This document shows, piece by piece, positions 8,142 to 17,653 of a stretch of 33,491 bases of DNA. The translations under genes were made by a program, and so were the position numbers. This stretch comes from CAILKP01 sp038231815 (GTDB taxonomy: Bacteria; Planctomycetota; Phycisphaerae; Phycisphaerales; UBA1924). The notes under the pieces are model-generated. The model made no database searches. It saw only the letters and a list, made by a program, of their open reading frames with translations, and was not told where the DNA came from. Each line of letters starts with the position of its first letter. Position 1 is the first letter of the stretch. The DNA is taken from NCBI GenBank assembly GCA_038231815.1, contig JBBRKQ010000037.1, forward strand, positions 1-33,491, given 5' to 3'.

Positions 8142-9137
8142 ATGAACTCCCAAAGTCTAAAAACTCGACCCGTTTCCGTGCCATCCCGATTTGCCTGCCC
8201 GAAGCGCGCCGGCTTTACGCTGATTGAGGCTATGGCGGTGATTGTTGTGCTCTCGATTCTGGCGGTAATGGCAACGGCCAAGTTCATCGACTTCCGGGCT
8301 AACGCATCCGCCTCCGTAGAGACTGCGACGGTGGGCGTGATCCGAGAGGCCGTCAGCCAGTACCGGCTAAACGCAGCGATTGCCGGGGGACCGGCACTCC
8401 CAGCAACGCTGGATGGGGCGGCAGCAAACACGGTCTCAGCACCAACAACGCCGTTCTTTGGTGGGGTCCTCTCAACACCAATCATCGATGGTTGGCAGAA
8501 GGGGGCAACCACCAACACGTATGTTGGTCCTGCCGGCAAGACCTATGTCTACGACCCGGCGACAGGCCAATTTGCAGGCGGGGGTACCGCAGTTGCCGGT
8601 GGAGGTGGGACAACAACTCCGACCGGTCCGACGACAACGCTGATCTCGGCAAGCACCTGGACGAACGACGGTACCGCCGGCGGCACGCTGACGCCGGGAA
8701 CGATCATCGCTTCGGGATACGCGATCAGCGGTACGACGCTTAATTTGACAGACTCCTCAAGCGCACTGGGCACGCCCCACGTGGCGATTGCAGGACAAGG
8801 CATCGCCGCTGGTAATTACACGCTTGACCTCGAAACGCAACTTACCGATTTTGATTCGCAGTGGAACTACTGGGCGGTGTACGCAGTCGCGAAGGGCGTG
8901 CAATTCTCACTGACAAACGGCAGTTACTACGGCTCCGCACCGGCGGGTACGAAGCTGCTGACACAGAACTACGCACCACCGGGCCAGAGCAATGGCGCGT
9001 GGTATGCGTACTCAAACGCGTTCACCGTCACAGCGGCGGATGTCGCCGCGTATGACACCTTGGTGGTGGTGATGACGGGCTCGAAGGCAGATGGGCAGAC
9101 CCTCGGCTGGCGCAACGTGGGTTTCACAAAGAAATAA
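8142..9137 (+). CDS. Type IV pilin / type II pseudopilin-like protein
   Basis: 331 residues. The start at 8142 has GGAG about six bases upstream. A basic leader (about residues 1-23) ends in the prepilin peptidase site G|FTLIEA, followed by the hydrophobic helix MAVIVVLSILAVMATAKF that anchors the subunit and packs in the filament core. The conserved Glu at mature position 5 is present. A short pseudopilin-like head (DGWQK...YVYDPATGQF) is followed by a Gly/Thr-rich linker (about residues 146-170) and a roughly 160-residue beta-rich domain with Trp/Tyr-rich strands, probably a ligand-binding or structural jelly-roll type. It is longer than a standard minor pseudopilin (150-200 residues). No other pilus or secretion genes are next to it, so it likely serves an assembly system encoded elsewhere. 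Confidence 0.82.
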   Translation: MNSQSLKTRPVSVPSRFACPKRAGFTLIEAMAVIVVLSILAVMATAKFIDFRANASASVETATVGVIREAVSQYRLNAAIAGGPALPATLDGAAANTVSAPTTPFFGGVLSTPIIDGWQKGATTNTYVGPAGKTYVYDPATGQFAGGGTAVAGGGGTTTPTGPTTTLISASTWTNDGTAGGTLTPGTIIASGYAISGTTLNLTDSSSALGTPHVAIAGQGIAAGNYTLDLETQLTDFDSQWNYWAVYAVAKGVQFSLTNGSYYGSAPAGTKLLTQNYAPPGQSNGAWYAYSNAFTVTAADVAAYDTLVVVMTGSKADGQTLGWRNVGFTKK

Positions 9138-9234
9138 AAGAGCTGACACTAAGGATGATCATGCAGCCCGCATTGCACTCTTCGCCCACCATTACGTTCT
9201 TACTCCCTAGGTGAGGCGGTTAAAACAAGTCGCT

Positions 9235-9264
9235 AAAAAAAGCGGCGAGCGGGGTGGCCGCCGC
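9235..9264 (-). terminator. Intrinsic terminator of the tricorn-like gene
   Basis: Read on the minus strand, GCGGCG and CGCCGC form a six-base GC stem around an 11-base loop, followed directly by seven T (plus-strand A run at 9235-9241). It lies about 50 bases after the stop at 9313. Confidence 0.6.
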
Positions 9265-9312
9265 CGCCGATTGTATTGTTTGAAATCACCGCCAATCAAA
9301 ATCGGCCCAACC

Positions 9313-12300
9313 TTACTTCTTCTTGTTATCCGGGCTCGATTTGTCGGGCTTGGCCGGGGTGGTAAACGCAGGGATGGGCTTCTCCGAAATGAGCTTGGTC
9401 AGGTGCGCGATCGCGGCATCGAGCTGCGCATCAGCACCGTCAAAGGTTGCCCGGGGCAGATTGTCAACGAGAATGTCAGGGTCAACACCGTGGCCCTCGA
9501 TCAGCCACGTACCTTCCGGGCCAAACACGCCGGTTTCGGCGGCTGATGCGATGCCCTTGTCCAGCAGCAGATTATTGCTTGAAAGCCAGATCTCGCCACC
9601 CCATGTGCGCATGCCGATGACCTTGCCAATACCCAGACGACGGATGCCCTCGGCGAACGCTTCACCATCCGATGCGGTGCGCTCATTGCACAGCACCGTA
9701 ACGTGGCCGCGGAAGGCGTACTGCATGTTCCAGCTTGCCTGACCAATGCGGGGTGACCAGTTGAACCATCCCTTGCGGAGCAGTTCGCCGAGGATCCATG
9801 AATCTATGTTGCCGCCACGGTTGTTGCGCACATCAATGATGAGGCCATCACGATTAAACGCTGGGAAGTAGCCGCGGGCCCACTCGGTGTAGTTGTCACC
9901 GCCCATCGCGCGAAGGTGAACATAACCAATCTTGCCGCCGCTGGCTTTTTCAACAGCTTCGCGACGGGTAAGTTGCCACTCACCGTAGCGGAGATCATTC
10001 TCGGAGTCCTGGCTGATCGGCACGACGATGACATCGCGGCTGTCAGCGAAGGTGTTGTCCTTCTTGGGCTTTAATCGCAGCAGAACCTGCTTGCCCACCT
10101 TCTGGCGGAGCAGTTCACCAAGATCGCGCACGGAAAGTGCCGGGATGCCATCAACCAGCTCGATGATGTCACCAACTTGGGCCCGCACTTCTGGCTTGGC
10201 CAGCGGGGCTGCCCGGGTCGGATCATCCGAATCGTTCCGGTAGATGCGGGTGATGGTAAAGCCGCCAGCCGCCTCATTGCGCTGCAGCACCGCGCCCAAG
10301 GAGCCAACCGGTGCCCGATCAACCGCCGGGGCCGTCCGCCCATCGCCGCCACGAACAAAGTGGTGCAATGCTGAAAGCTCGCCAACCATCTGGGCCAGCA
10401 CATCGTTGAGTTCGGCCCGCGTGGCGATGCGATCAACAAGCGGGGCATACTTGGCCTTCATGGCAAGCCAATCAACGCCGTGCATGTCTACATCGTAGAA
10501 ATAGTCACGCATCAGTCGCCACGCATCGGAGTACATCTGCTTCCACTGCTGGCGTGGCTGAAAGGAAAACGTCCAGCCGCCAAGGTTGATTCGATTTTTC
10601 TCAAGCTCCGCTGGTGCGGGCGCGGCATCAACAATGTACATCGCATCCTTCTTGCGGATGAGCATCTTCTTGCCGTCTGCGGTCAGCTCAAAGCTGTTGA
10701 TGTCCGCCGCCACCGTCTTGAACTCGATGTCCTGATTCTTGATCTCCAAGGCCTTTAGGTCGTTCTTGCTGTCAAAGGAATTGTCGGTCGCCAGCAGGAA
10801 AAGTGACTTCTCATTGGCGGACAAGGCGGCGTAGTTGCCGGAGGGCACGGGCACCTCGAACAGGCGTGCGGCAATGCCATCCAGATTGATCTCCACTTTC
10901 TTGGGAACTTTGGCATCAGATTCCGGTTTTTTGTCATCAGCCTTTGGCTTATCGTCTTTGCTTGACTCCGCCTTGGCTGGTTCAGCGTTTGCCGGTACTG
11001 GCTGGCCTTGCAAATCAGGGTTTGGCTTGGGTTCCGCCGGCTTCTTCTCAGCTGGCTTCTCGGGTTCTTTGGTCTTGTCCTTGTCTTTGGACTTATCCGC
11101 CGCGAGTTCATCTTTGGGGCTGAATGCAAAGCGCTCGCCGTCCTTGAGTGGCTGGAGGGCTAGCGCCATGATCTTGGTGGTCTCAGTGAGGAATGGCTTT
11201 GGTGCGTATGGGCCCCACGGGCTGCCAGCCAAGGTTCGGAGGTTGCGGTCGGTCAGAAAGTACAGGTACTTGCCGTCGGCGCTCCACGCGGGGCTGTAGC
11301 TGTCGTAGCGGTCGCTGGTGACGGCAGTCGCCGCCTTACTCTCAATGCTGTAGAGCTTGATGGTACGGAAGATGTTGTCGGCATAGTTGACATACGCGAT
11401 CCACTTGCTGTCGCCAGACCAGCGGACATCGGTGAAGTCATCAAACTTGTTCGTATCAATGAGTGTGCTGGTCTTGGTGGCAATATCCAGAACGTAAAGC
11501 TTCTGGTTCTTATCAAAGTGCGCAAGCAGTTTGCCATCTGGCGATGGAATCGCATCCCAGCGCAGCACGGTGCCATCGGTGGTAAGCTGCTCCGCGGGCA
11601 GGCCGGGGGACTGAGTCACGCCGTTTGCCGGGGCGGTGTAGATTTCAAGCTCGCCGGTTTTGTCCGAGAGTGCAACGACCTTCTTGCCATCCGGCATGAA
11701 TCTGGCGCTGCGATAGCGGGCATTGTCATCACGGAGCACATCAACGACCCTGCCGCCCGGGCCGCTCTTGGCAGGTGCCACAAAGATTCGCCCTCGAGCG
11801 GTGATGGCCACACGATCTCCGTCGCCGCTGGGAGAGGCGGAAGTGATGAACTCCGCTGGCTTGTCAACCCACCGCTCACGGAGTTGGTCAAAATCGCTCT
11901 CAAGGGTGATGCTCAGTTGGGTTGATTTGTTCGTGGCTATGTCCAGCAGCCATAGATCTGCACCCACTTGATAGACCAACTTCCCATCAGCCAGCGCGCC
12001 GCCTTGCACATCCATGCCGCTGTGGGTGGTGTGCTGCTTGATTTCCTTCCCGTCTGGCAGCATTGACCAGATGTTCATGTGGCCGTCGCGATCGGTCAGA
12101 AAGTAAATGCGGCCCTGCCACCACATCGGGTGCTTGCTGGTGCCAGCAAAGTCTGCGGCCAGCGCGGTTGCCTCCTGCTTGCCACCATCCGCAGCCGGGT
12201 CCCAGATCCAAAGCTGCTGGATGAAGCCACCTTTGTACCGCTTGGTGGAACTGTTCTGGAACGGCAGGCGCACAAACGCTAGTTTGCCGGTAGCCGGATC

Positions 12301-12822
12301 AAACGCACCGTCGCTTGCTTGCCACAGCGGCACGATTGTGCGCACGCCGCTGGAGGGATCAATAGTTGAGAGCTGGGCGTTTGGAAGGGTGCTGAACTTG
12401 TCGCTGGCCACGATGACCTGGCCGCTGGTTGTCCAGCCAGCGACGCTGCCACGATTGTCAAAGGTCAGGCGGCGTGGCTGGCCACCGGTGATGGGCATGG
12501 TGTAGACATCGGGGCTGAGAGCGCCGCCGCCACCGGATTCGTACTCGGCGGTAAACGCCACGGTCTTGCCATCCGGTGAGATGGCGGGGAGCGTTTCATC
12601 ACCGGGATGGCTGGTCAGGCGTGTGGCGACGCCACCGGCAAGGGAGACCTTCCAAAGGTCACCCTCGCTGACGAAGACGATTTGGTTCGCGCTGATCGCG
12701 GGCTGCCGGTAATAGCCGGGTGAAAGGGCCGAAGCGGAAGCACCCGCTGGCGATGCCGGCGGCTGAGCTGAGGCGGTGCCGGCGAGGATGAGCAGAAGGG
12801 CGAGGGTGGGGCGCGTTGGCAT
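9313..12822 (-). CDS. Secreted tricorn-type S41 protease
   Basis: 1,169 residues from the ATG at 12822, chosen because it gives a clean signal peptide (MPTRPTLALLLILAGTASAQ). The frame extends further upstream but overlaps the divergent uvrB. In order: beta-propeller blades with PD40-type motifs (SPDGKTVAFTAE, RFMPDGKKVVALSD, AWSADGKYLYFLTD); a charged linker rich in Lys, Pro, Glu and Asp at about residues 570-640; a C1 domain with SALHHF, whose His matches the tricorn catalytic His region; a PDZ domain at about 837-923; and an S41 core with ERTASDGE, where Ser1051-Asp1052 are the likely nucleophile and neighbouring Asp. Tricorn family enzymes degrade oligopeptides; this one should act outside the cytoplasm. 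A hairpin terminator follows the stop. The low-complexity linker is unusual for the archaeal enzyme. Confidence 0.88.
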   Translation of the reverse strand: MPTRPTLALLLILAGTASAQPPASPAGASASALSPGYYRQPAISANQIVFVSEGDLWKVSLAGGVATRLTSHPGDETLPAISPDGKTVAFTAEYESGGGGALSPDVYTMPITGGQPRRLTFDNRGSVAGWTTSGQVIVASDKFSTLPNAQLSTIDPSSGVRTIVPLWQASDGAFDPATGKLAFVRLPFQNSSTKRYKGGFIQQLWIWDPAADGGKQEATALAADFAGTSKHPMWWQGRIYFLTDRDGHMNIWSMLPDGKEIKQHTTHSGMDVQGGALADGKLVYQVGADLWLLDIATNKSTQLSITLESDFDQLRERWVDKPAEFITSASPSGDGDRVAITARGRIFVAPAKSGPGGRVVDVLRDDNARYRSARFMPDGKKVVALSDKTGELEIYTAPANGVTQSPGLPAEQLTTDGTVLRWDAIPSPDGKLLAHFDKNQKLYVLDIATKTSTLIDTNKFDDFTDVRWSGDSKWIAYVNYADNIFRTIKLYSIESKAATAVTSDRYDSYSPAWSADGKYLYFLTDRNLRTLAGSPWGPYAPKPFLTETTKIMALALQPLKDGERFAFSPKDELAADKSKDKDKTKEPEKPAEKKPAEPKPNPDLQGQPVPANAEPAKAESSKDDKPKADDKKPESDAKVPKKVEINLDGIAARLFEVPVPSGNYAALSANEKSLFLLATDNSFDSKNDLKALEIKNQDIEFKTVAADINSFELTADGKKMLIRKKDAMYIVDAAPAPAELEKNRINLGGWTFSFQPRQQWKQMYSDAWRLMRDYFYDVDMHGVDWLAMKAKYAPLVDRIATRAELNDVLAQMVGELSALHHFVRGGDGRTAPAVDRAPVGSLGAVLQRNEAAGGFTITRIYRNDSDDPTRAAPLAKPEVRAQVGDIIELVDGIPALSVRDLGELLRQKVGKQVLLRLKPKKDNTFADSRDVIVVPISQDSENDLRYGEWQLTRREAVEKASGGKIGYVHLRAMGGDNYTEWARGYFPAFNRDGLIIDVRNNRGGNIDSWILGELLRKGWFNWSPRIGQASWNMQYAFRGHVTVLCNERTASDGEAFAEGIRRLGIGKVIGMRTWGGEIWLSSNNLLLDKGIASAAETGVFGPEGTWLIEGHGVDPDILVDNLPRATFDGADAQLDAAIAHLTKLISEKPIPAFTTPAKPDKSSPDNKKK

Positions 12823-12969
12823 AGGGGGAGGATACTGCCGGAGCGAGAAGTTGCCCAACATCCAAATGGCCAAAAACCCAAGATTTTCAACGGCGATGTC
12901 CGGCCAAAAGGTTTGCCGCATCTCAATGCGGCGGCTGCATATCACCAGCGGCGAGCCGTACTGTTGTTC

Positions 12970-15192
12970 ATGCGTGTTGTTTCGCGACCATTTGAGTTGT
13001 CCTCTCCGTACCAGCCCACGGGCGATCAGCCAACGGCGATCGAGGAGCTTGTGTCTCGGATGGATGGAGGCCAGAAATGGTCCTGCCTTTTGGGTGCAAC
13101 GGGCACAGGCAAGACTTTTACGATAGCCAATGTGATACAGCGAACGCAGAAGCCGACGCTGATTTTGAGCCACAACAAAACGCTCGCGGCCCAGTTGTAC
13201 GAGGAGATGAAGGAGCTTTTCCCCAAGAACGCGGTAAGCTACTTTGTGAGCTATTACGATTACTATCAGCCCGAGGCGTACATTCCGCAGCGGGACATTT
13301 ACATTGAGAAGGATGCCAGTCGCAATGACGACTTGGACAAACTTCGACTGGCGGCAACCAGCAACATTCTGGCCCGTCGCGACACGATTGTGGTGGCCAG
13401 TGTGTCATGCATCTTCGGGCTCGGATCACCAGCGACATACGGCAACAAGGTGCTGACGCTGCGAAAGGACATGATTGTTGACCGACGCAAACTGCTGCTG
13501 GGCCTGGATGCCATGCAGTACAAACGCAGCGACATTGAATTTAAGCGTGGGCAGTTTCGCGTGCGCGGTGATGTGCTGGAGATTTACCCGGCGTACGACC
13601 AGTACGCGGTGCGACTGGAACTGACCGAGGATTCCATCGCTGAAGTGCTGATTGTAAACCCAACATCCGGCGAGGTGATTGGCAGTGAGGAGCAGTTTTT
13701 TCTGTTCCCGGCAGCCCACTACGTGACCGATGAGACCCGGATGCAGCAGATTTTGACCGGAATACGTGAGGAGATGGAAACGCGGGTGGCCAAGCTTCGG
13801 GAGGAGGGCAAGCTACTCGAGGCGCAGCGACTGCTCGCGCGAACAAAGTATGATCTGGAGATGCTAGAGGAGGTCGGCTTCTGCAACGGGATCGAGAATT
13901 ACTCGCGGCACCTTGATGGGCGAGCACCCGGCGAGCGACCGTGGACGCTGATGGATTACTTTGATTACTCGCCCGAGGATGATGCCAAGCCCACGGAGAT
14001 GGACCTAACGCCCGAGGCGGGAGGCAAGGCCGAGCACCTCTGGAAGGTGACAAAACGGTCGGAGCGGGATTGGCTGATGATCATTGATGAAAGCCACGTC
14101 ACGCTGCCGCAGGTGCGTGCGATGTTTAATGGCGACAAAATGCGAAAAACGGTGCTCGTCGAGCACGGATTTCGGTTGCCAAGTGCGATGGACAACCGGC
14201 CGCTGACCTTTGAGGAGTTTGAGGTCGTCACGCCGCAGGTCACGTTTGTGTCAGCCACGCCCGGGCCGTATGAGCTGGAAAAGGTTGAGGGAGTCGTGGC
14301 CGAGCAGGTGATTCGACCGACCGGGCTACTGGATCCGCAAATTGAGATACGACCTGCAAAGGGGCAGGTGCCGGATCTGCTGGAACGTTGTCGCGAGCGG
14401 GTGGCGGCGGGCGAGCGCGTGCTGGTGACGGCCCTGACCAAGAAATTGTGCGAAGATTTGACGCTGTACATTCACGAGCAGGGACTGAAAGTACGGTACC
14501 TGCACAGTGAAATTGAGACGCTGGAGCGGCTGGATATTTTAAACGACCTGCGGCGTGGTGAGTTTGATGTGCTGGTGGGCGTGAACCTGCTGCGCGAGGG
14601 GCTGGACCTACCGGAGGTTTCGCTGGTAGCGATTCTGGACGCTGATAAAGAGGGGTTCTTGCGGTCGCCGCGGTCGCTGATTCAGCTGATCGGCCGTGCG
14701 GCCAGGAATGTGAACGGCGCGGTGGTGATGTACGCCGACAGGATGACACCCTCGATGCAGGGTGCGATTGAGGAGACCGATCGCAGGCGCGACAAGCAGC
14801 GGGCGTACAACACGGCCAACAAGATCACGCCGCAGACGATCATCAAGGCGATTCGCAGCGGTCTGGAGTTGCAGGTGAAGGCCAATCGCACCATGCGAGC
14901 AGCGGTGCGTGCCAAGGAGCCGGAGTTTGAGACAGCGGAGCTTGTGCGGCAGATGGAAGATGAGATGCTGCAAGCGGCTGAGCAGTTGGAGTTTGAAAAG
15001 GCGGCCCGGCTGCGAGACCAAGTGGCCCTTTTGCGAAGCGGCAAGTTGGGTGGCACCGGCAAGATCCGGCGCAGCGATGTGGATGGCGGCAATGGCGAGG
15101 GCGGTGGTGCTGACCCCGAGCGGAAGGCAGGCATGCCGGGGGTGCGTGCGAACAAGAAGGGAAGATCGAAGGGGAAAAAAGGGAATCGCTAG
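12970..15192 (+). CDS. uvrB: UvrABC excision nuclease subunit B
   Basis: 740 residues from the ATG at 12970 (RPFELSSPYQPTGDQPTAI is the standard UvrB opening); a TTG at 12913 is open in frame but would add non-conserved residues. UvrB takes damaged DNA from UvrA, verifies the lesion and recruits UvrC in nucleotide excision repair. Visible motifs: Walker A GATGTGKT (residues 42-49), the beta-hairpin YDYYQPEAYIPQRD (from about 95) that inserts between the strands, DESH (373-376), helicase motifs TALTKKLCEDL, VGVNLLREGLDLPEV and QLIGRAARN, and a C-terminal UVR motif (about 655-690) that binds UvrC. The protein is longer than E. coli UvrB (673 residues), partly through a basic, Gly-rich tail. It leads a plus-strand run with rarA 124 bp downstream. 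Confidence 0.97.
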   Translation: MRVVSRPFELSSPYQPTGDQPTAIEELVSRMDGGQKWSCLLGATGTGKTFTIANVIQRTQKPTLILSHNKTLAAQLYEEMKELFPKNAVSYFVSYYDYYQPEAYIPQRDIYIEKDASRNDDLDKLRLAATSNILARRDTIVVASVSCIFGLGSPATYGNKVLTLRKDMIVDRRKLLLGLDAMQYKRSDIEFKRGQFRVRGDVLEIYPAYDQYAVRLELTEDSIAEVLIVNPTSGEVIGSEEQFFLFPAAHYVTDETRMQQILTGIREEMETRVAKLREEGKLLEAQRLLARTKYDLEMLEEVGFCNGIENYSRHLDGRAPGERPWTLMDYFDYSPEDDAKPTEMDLTPEAGGKAEHLWKVTKRSERDWLMIIDESHVTLPQVRAMFNGDKMRKTVLVEHGFRLPSAMDNRPLTFEEFEVVTPQVTFVSATPGPYELEKVEGVVAEQVIRPTGLLDPQIEIRPAKGQVPDLLERCRERVAAGERVLVTALTKKLCEDLTLYIHEQGLKVRYLHSEIETLERLDILNDLRRGEFDVLVGVNLLREGLDLPEVSLVAILDADKEGFLRSPRSLIQLIGRAARNVNGAVVMYADRMTPSMQGAIEETDRRRDKQRAYNTANKITPQTIIKAIRSGLELQVKANRTMRAAVRAKEPEFETAELVRQMEDEMLQAAEQLEFEKAARLRDQVALLRSGKLGGTGKIRRSDVDGGNGEGGGADPERKAGMPGVRANKKGRSKGKKGNR

Positions 15193-15316
15193 TAGTCAGT
15201 CGCGAATGTAAGGCAATGAGAAGAATGCGACATCCAAGATAACTTGGAGGCGGCAGAAGCTGTGCCAGCAGAATACTTGGGCGGTGGGGTCGCAAGTTGG
15301 TGCCAACGATGAAGGC

Positions 15317-16744
15317 ATGGAAAGCGACTTGTTTACCGGCAGACGGCAAGCTCAACTCAAAAATGTTGAGCCTCTGGCCGTGCGGATGCGGCCGACAACA
15401 TTGGATGAATTCGCCGGTCAGTTGCATGTGCTGGGGCCCGGAAAACTGCTTCGGCGGATGATTGATGCGGGGTCGGTGTCGTCACTGATTTTGCACGGAC
15501 CGCCCGGGACGGGCAAGACGACTCTGGCCGAGGTGGTGGCGCTGGCGACGGATCGAATCTTTGTCCGCGAAAACGCCGCTGCGGTGGGAGTTGTACGCAT
15601 TCGAGAGGTGATTGAACAGGCCAAAGCGCGGCTGCAGGATGGTGGGCGGCGGACGGTATTGTTCTTAGATGAGATCCACCGCTTCACACGAAGCCAGCAG
15701 GATGTATTGCTGGGTGATGTTGAGCGGGGAACCATCACGCTGATTGGAGCGACAACGGAGAACCCGCTGTTTGCAGTAAACTCGGCGCTCGCCTCTCGAA
15801 GCACCCTGGTGCGGCTTGAGCCATTGAGTGAGGCCGACATCGTGGCGTTGCTGCGGCGGGCCATTGCGGACCCGGTGCGGGGGTATGGTGCGATGCCGCT
15901 GACCGTGACCGATGATGCGCTAAGCCTGCTGGCAACGCTGTGCGATGGTGATGCTCGAAAAGCTCTGGGGGCGCTGGAGGTCGCGGTGCTGTCAACCATG
16001 CCGGAGGCGAACAAGGTTGAGGCCGGGCCAGGTGCGGTTCTCGCCGGGAGGCCGCACGTCACGATTGATGCCGCGACGGCGGAGGAGTCCATCCAGCGAA
16101 AAGCGGTTTCGTACGATGCATCTGGCGATGAGCATTACGACTCTGCCTCAGCGATGATTAAATCGGTCCGAGGCAGCGACCCGGATGCGGCGATGTATTG
16201 GGCAGCGCGAATGTTGGCCGCGGGTGAGGACCCGCGATTTTTGTGCCGCCGATTGGCGATTTTGGCCAGCGAGGACATCGGCAATGCGGATCCGCGGGCG
16301 ATTATGGTTGCGCAGGCGGCGTGGGATTTGGTTGAGCGGATTGGCATGCCCGAGGCGAGGATTACGATCGGTCAGCTTGTCGCGTATCTGGCGCTGTGCG
16401 CGAAGAGTAACGCCAGTTACTTGGCCATAGATGCGGCGATGCGTGATGTGCAAACCGGGCGCACGCAGCTTGTGCCATTTGCGATCAAGGACAAGGTCGT
16501 TAAAGCCGCGGCGGGAAAATCTGCAGGAACGGGCACCGGCGCTGCGTACCAGTACAGCCATGATGTGGTCACGACCGGCGCTGCCGGACAAGTGGGGGGC
16601 ATAACCAACCAGAGCTATCTGGGAGTAAACGAACGCTATTACAAGCCGGTTCAGCGTGGCTTTGAGGTGGATTTGGCGGCACGTCTGGAGGCGGTACTGG
16701 CGGAAAGGAAGGCAAGTACCGAGAAGGGAATGAATGAACGATAG
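15317..16744 (+). CDS. rarA: Replication-associated recombination protein RarA (MgsA), AAA+ ATPase
   Basis: 475 residues. The ATG at 15317 gives the usual family opening (DLF...LAVRMRPTTLDEFAGQ); a GTG at 15284 in frame is possible but adds an unconserved stretch. Motifs: Walker A GPPGTGKT (61-68), Walker B FLDEIH (about 116-121), sensor 1 IGATTENP, and the C-terminal tetramerisation region with KSVRGSDPDAAMYWAARML and LAILASEDIGNADPRA. RarA acts at stalled replication forks and is related to clamp-loader subunits and eukaryotic WRNIP1. It follows uvrB by 124 bp and precedes the TauE-type permease by 57 bp, so it may be co-transcribed with a repair gene. The insertion around residues 225-250 (EANKVEAGPGAVLAGRP) lies in a region of variable length in the family. 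Confidence 0.95.
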   Translation: MESDLFTGRRQAQLKNVEPLAVRMRPTTLDEFAGQLHVLGPGKLLRRMIDAGSVSSLILHGPPGTGKTTLAEVVALATDRIFVRENAAAVGVVRIREVIEQAKARLQDGGRRTVLFLDEIHRFTRSQQDVLLGDVERGTITLIGATTENPLFAVNSALASRSTLVRLEPLSEADIVALLRRAIADPVRGYGAMPLTVTDDALSLLATLCDGDARKALGALEVAVLSTMPEANKVEAGPGAVLAGRPHVTIDAATAEESIQRKAVSYDASGDEHYDSASAMIKSVRGSDPDAAMYWAARMLAAGEDPRFLCRRLAILASEDIGNADPRAIMVAQAAWDLVERIGMPEARITIGQLVAYLALCAKSNASYLAIDAAMRDVQTGRTQLVPFAIKDKVVKAAAGKSAGTGTGAAYQYSHDVVTTGAAGQVGGITNQSYLGVNERYYKPVQRGFEVDLAARLEAVLAERKASTEKGMNER

Positions 16745-16801
16745 AAGAAAATTAATGGGGCAACGCGGGGTCTGCTGCGGGCGACGGCAAGGGTTCAGTC
16801 A

Positions 16802-17653
16802 TTGAGCGGGATATGGTTTGCTCTGATGATTTTGCTTGCAACACTTGCTGTGCTTGGGCTTGCAATTGCCTGCTTTGGCACTCTGGTTGGGGCTGGTGGT
16901 GGCTTTATTCTGATGCCGATTATGCTGCTCTGGCATCCGGAAATGGCGGCGGATCGGCTCACGGCGTTGTCGCTGACGATGATTTTTTTCAACGCGCTCT
17001 CGGGCAGTATCGGGTATGCACGGCTAAGGCGGATTGATTACAAGGCGGGGATTATTTTTGCCGGTGCTGCGCTGCCGGGGGCGATTGCTGGGACGATGGT
17101 GGTGGACGTCATTCCGCGGCGGAGCTTTGATTTGATCCTTGCGGGCTTCTTGCTTGTGATTGCGTTGTTTTTGCTGTGGCGTGGTGAGAAGAGAGTTGGG
17201 AAGCCGGCTGGTGTTGCGGAGGGCGCGCAGCCAGAGTCGCGGCCGCTGGCGACAGGGGCAGTTATCAGCGTTTTTGTTGGGTTTATTTCAAGTGTGCTGG
17301 GCATTGGCGGCGGGATCATTCATGTGCCAGCGCTGGTCCATTTGGTTCGTTTTCCGGTACACATCGCCGCGGCAACTTCGCACTTTGTGCTGGCGATTAC
17401 GTCCGGCGTGGCGGTAGGGATTCTGGCAAGCAAAGGGATGCTGGCTGGTCAGTATGACCATGCGGCGGCGCTCGCGCTGGGCGCGGTTGTTGGTGCCCAA
17501 ATTGGCGCACGACTATCAGGGCGGATTGGCGGGGCGTTTATTGTGCGGGCACTGGCAGTGGCGATGATCTTGGCTGCGGCGCGGGTGGCGTGGCAGGGTT
17601 GGGCGGGCGCAAAAGCGGAGAAGACACCGACGGTGCAGGTGGATGCGGGTTGA
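16802..17653 (+). CDS. TauE/SafE family membrane transporter
   Basis: 283 residues if it starts at the TTG at 16802 (AAGGG lies about seven bases upstream); an ATG at 16826 is the alternative. There are seven to eight hydrophobic segments in two homologous halves. Each half carries the family's glycine-rich signature near its start: FGTLVGAGGGFILMP and SSVLGIGGGIIHVP. The halves are joined by a polar cytoplasmic loop (about residues 130-152). TauE/SafE proteins export or import sulfite, sulfonates and related organic anions; the substrate here cannot be read from sequence. It follows rarA by 57 bp, but no sulfur-metabolism gene is nearby. The start codon is uncertain. Confidence 0.85.
   Translation: MSGIWFALMILLATLAVLGLAIACFGTLVGAGGGFILMPIMLLWHPEMAADRLTALSLTMIFFNALSGSIGYARLRRIDYKAGIIFAGAALPGAIAGTMVVDVIPRRSFDLILAGFLLVIALFLLWRGEKRVGKPAGVAEGAQPESRPLATGAVISVFVGFISSVLGIGGGIIHVPALVHLVRFPVHIAAATSHFVLAITSGVAVGILASKGMLAGQYDHAAALALGAVVGAQIGARLSGRIGGAFIVRALAVAMILAAARVAWQGWAGAKAEKTPTVQVDAG

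Noticed and set aside
12823..13173. Upstream extension of the tricorn-type protease frame
   Set aside because: It would overlap the divergent uvrB coding sequence and place the signal peptide inside the protein; the ATG at 12822 gives a normal signal peptide.
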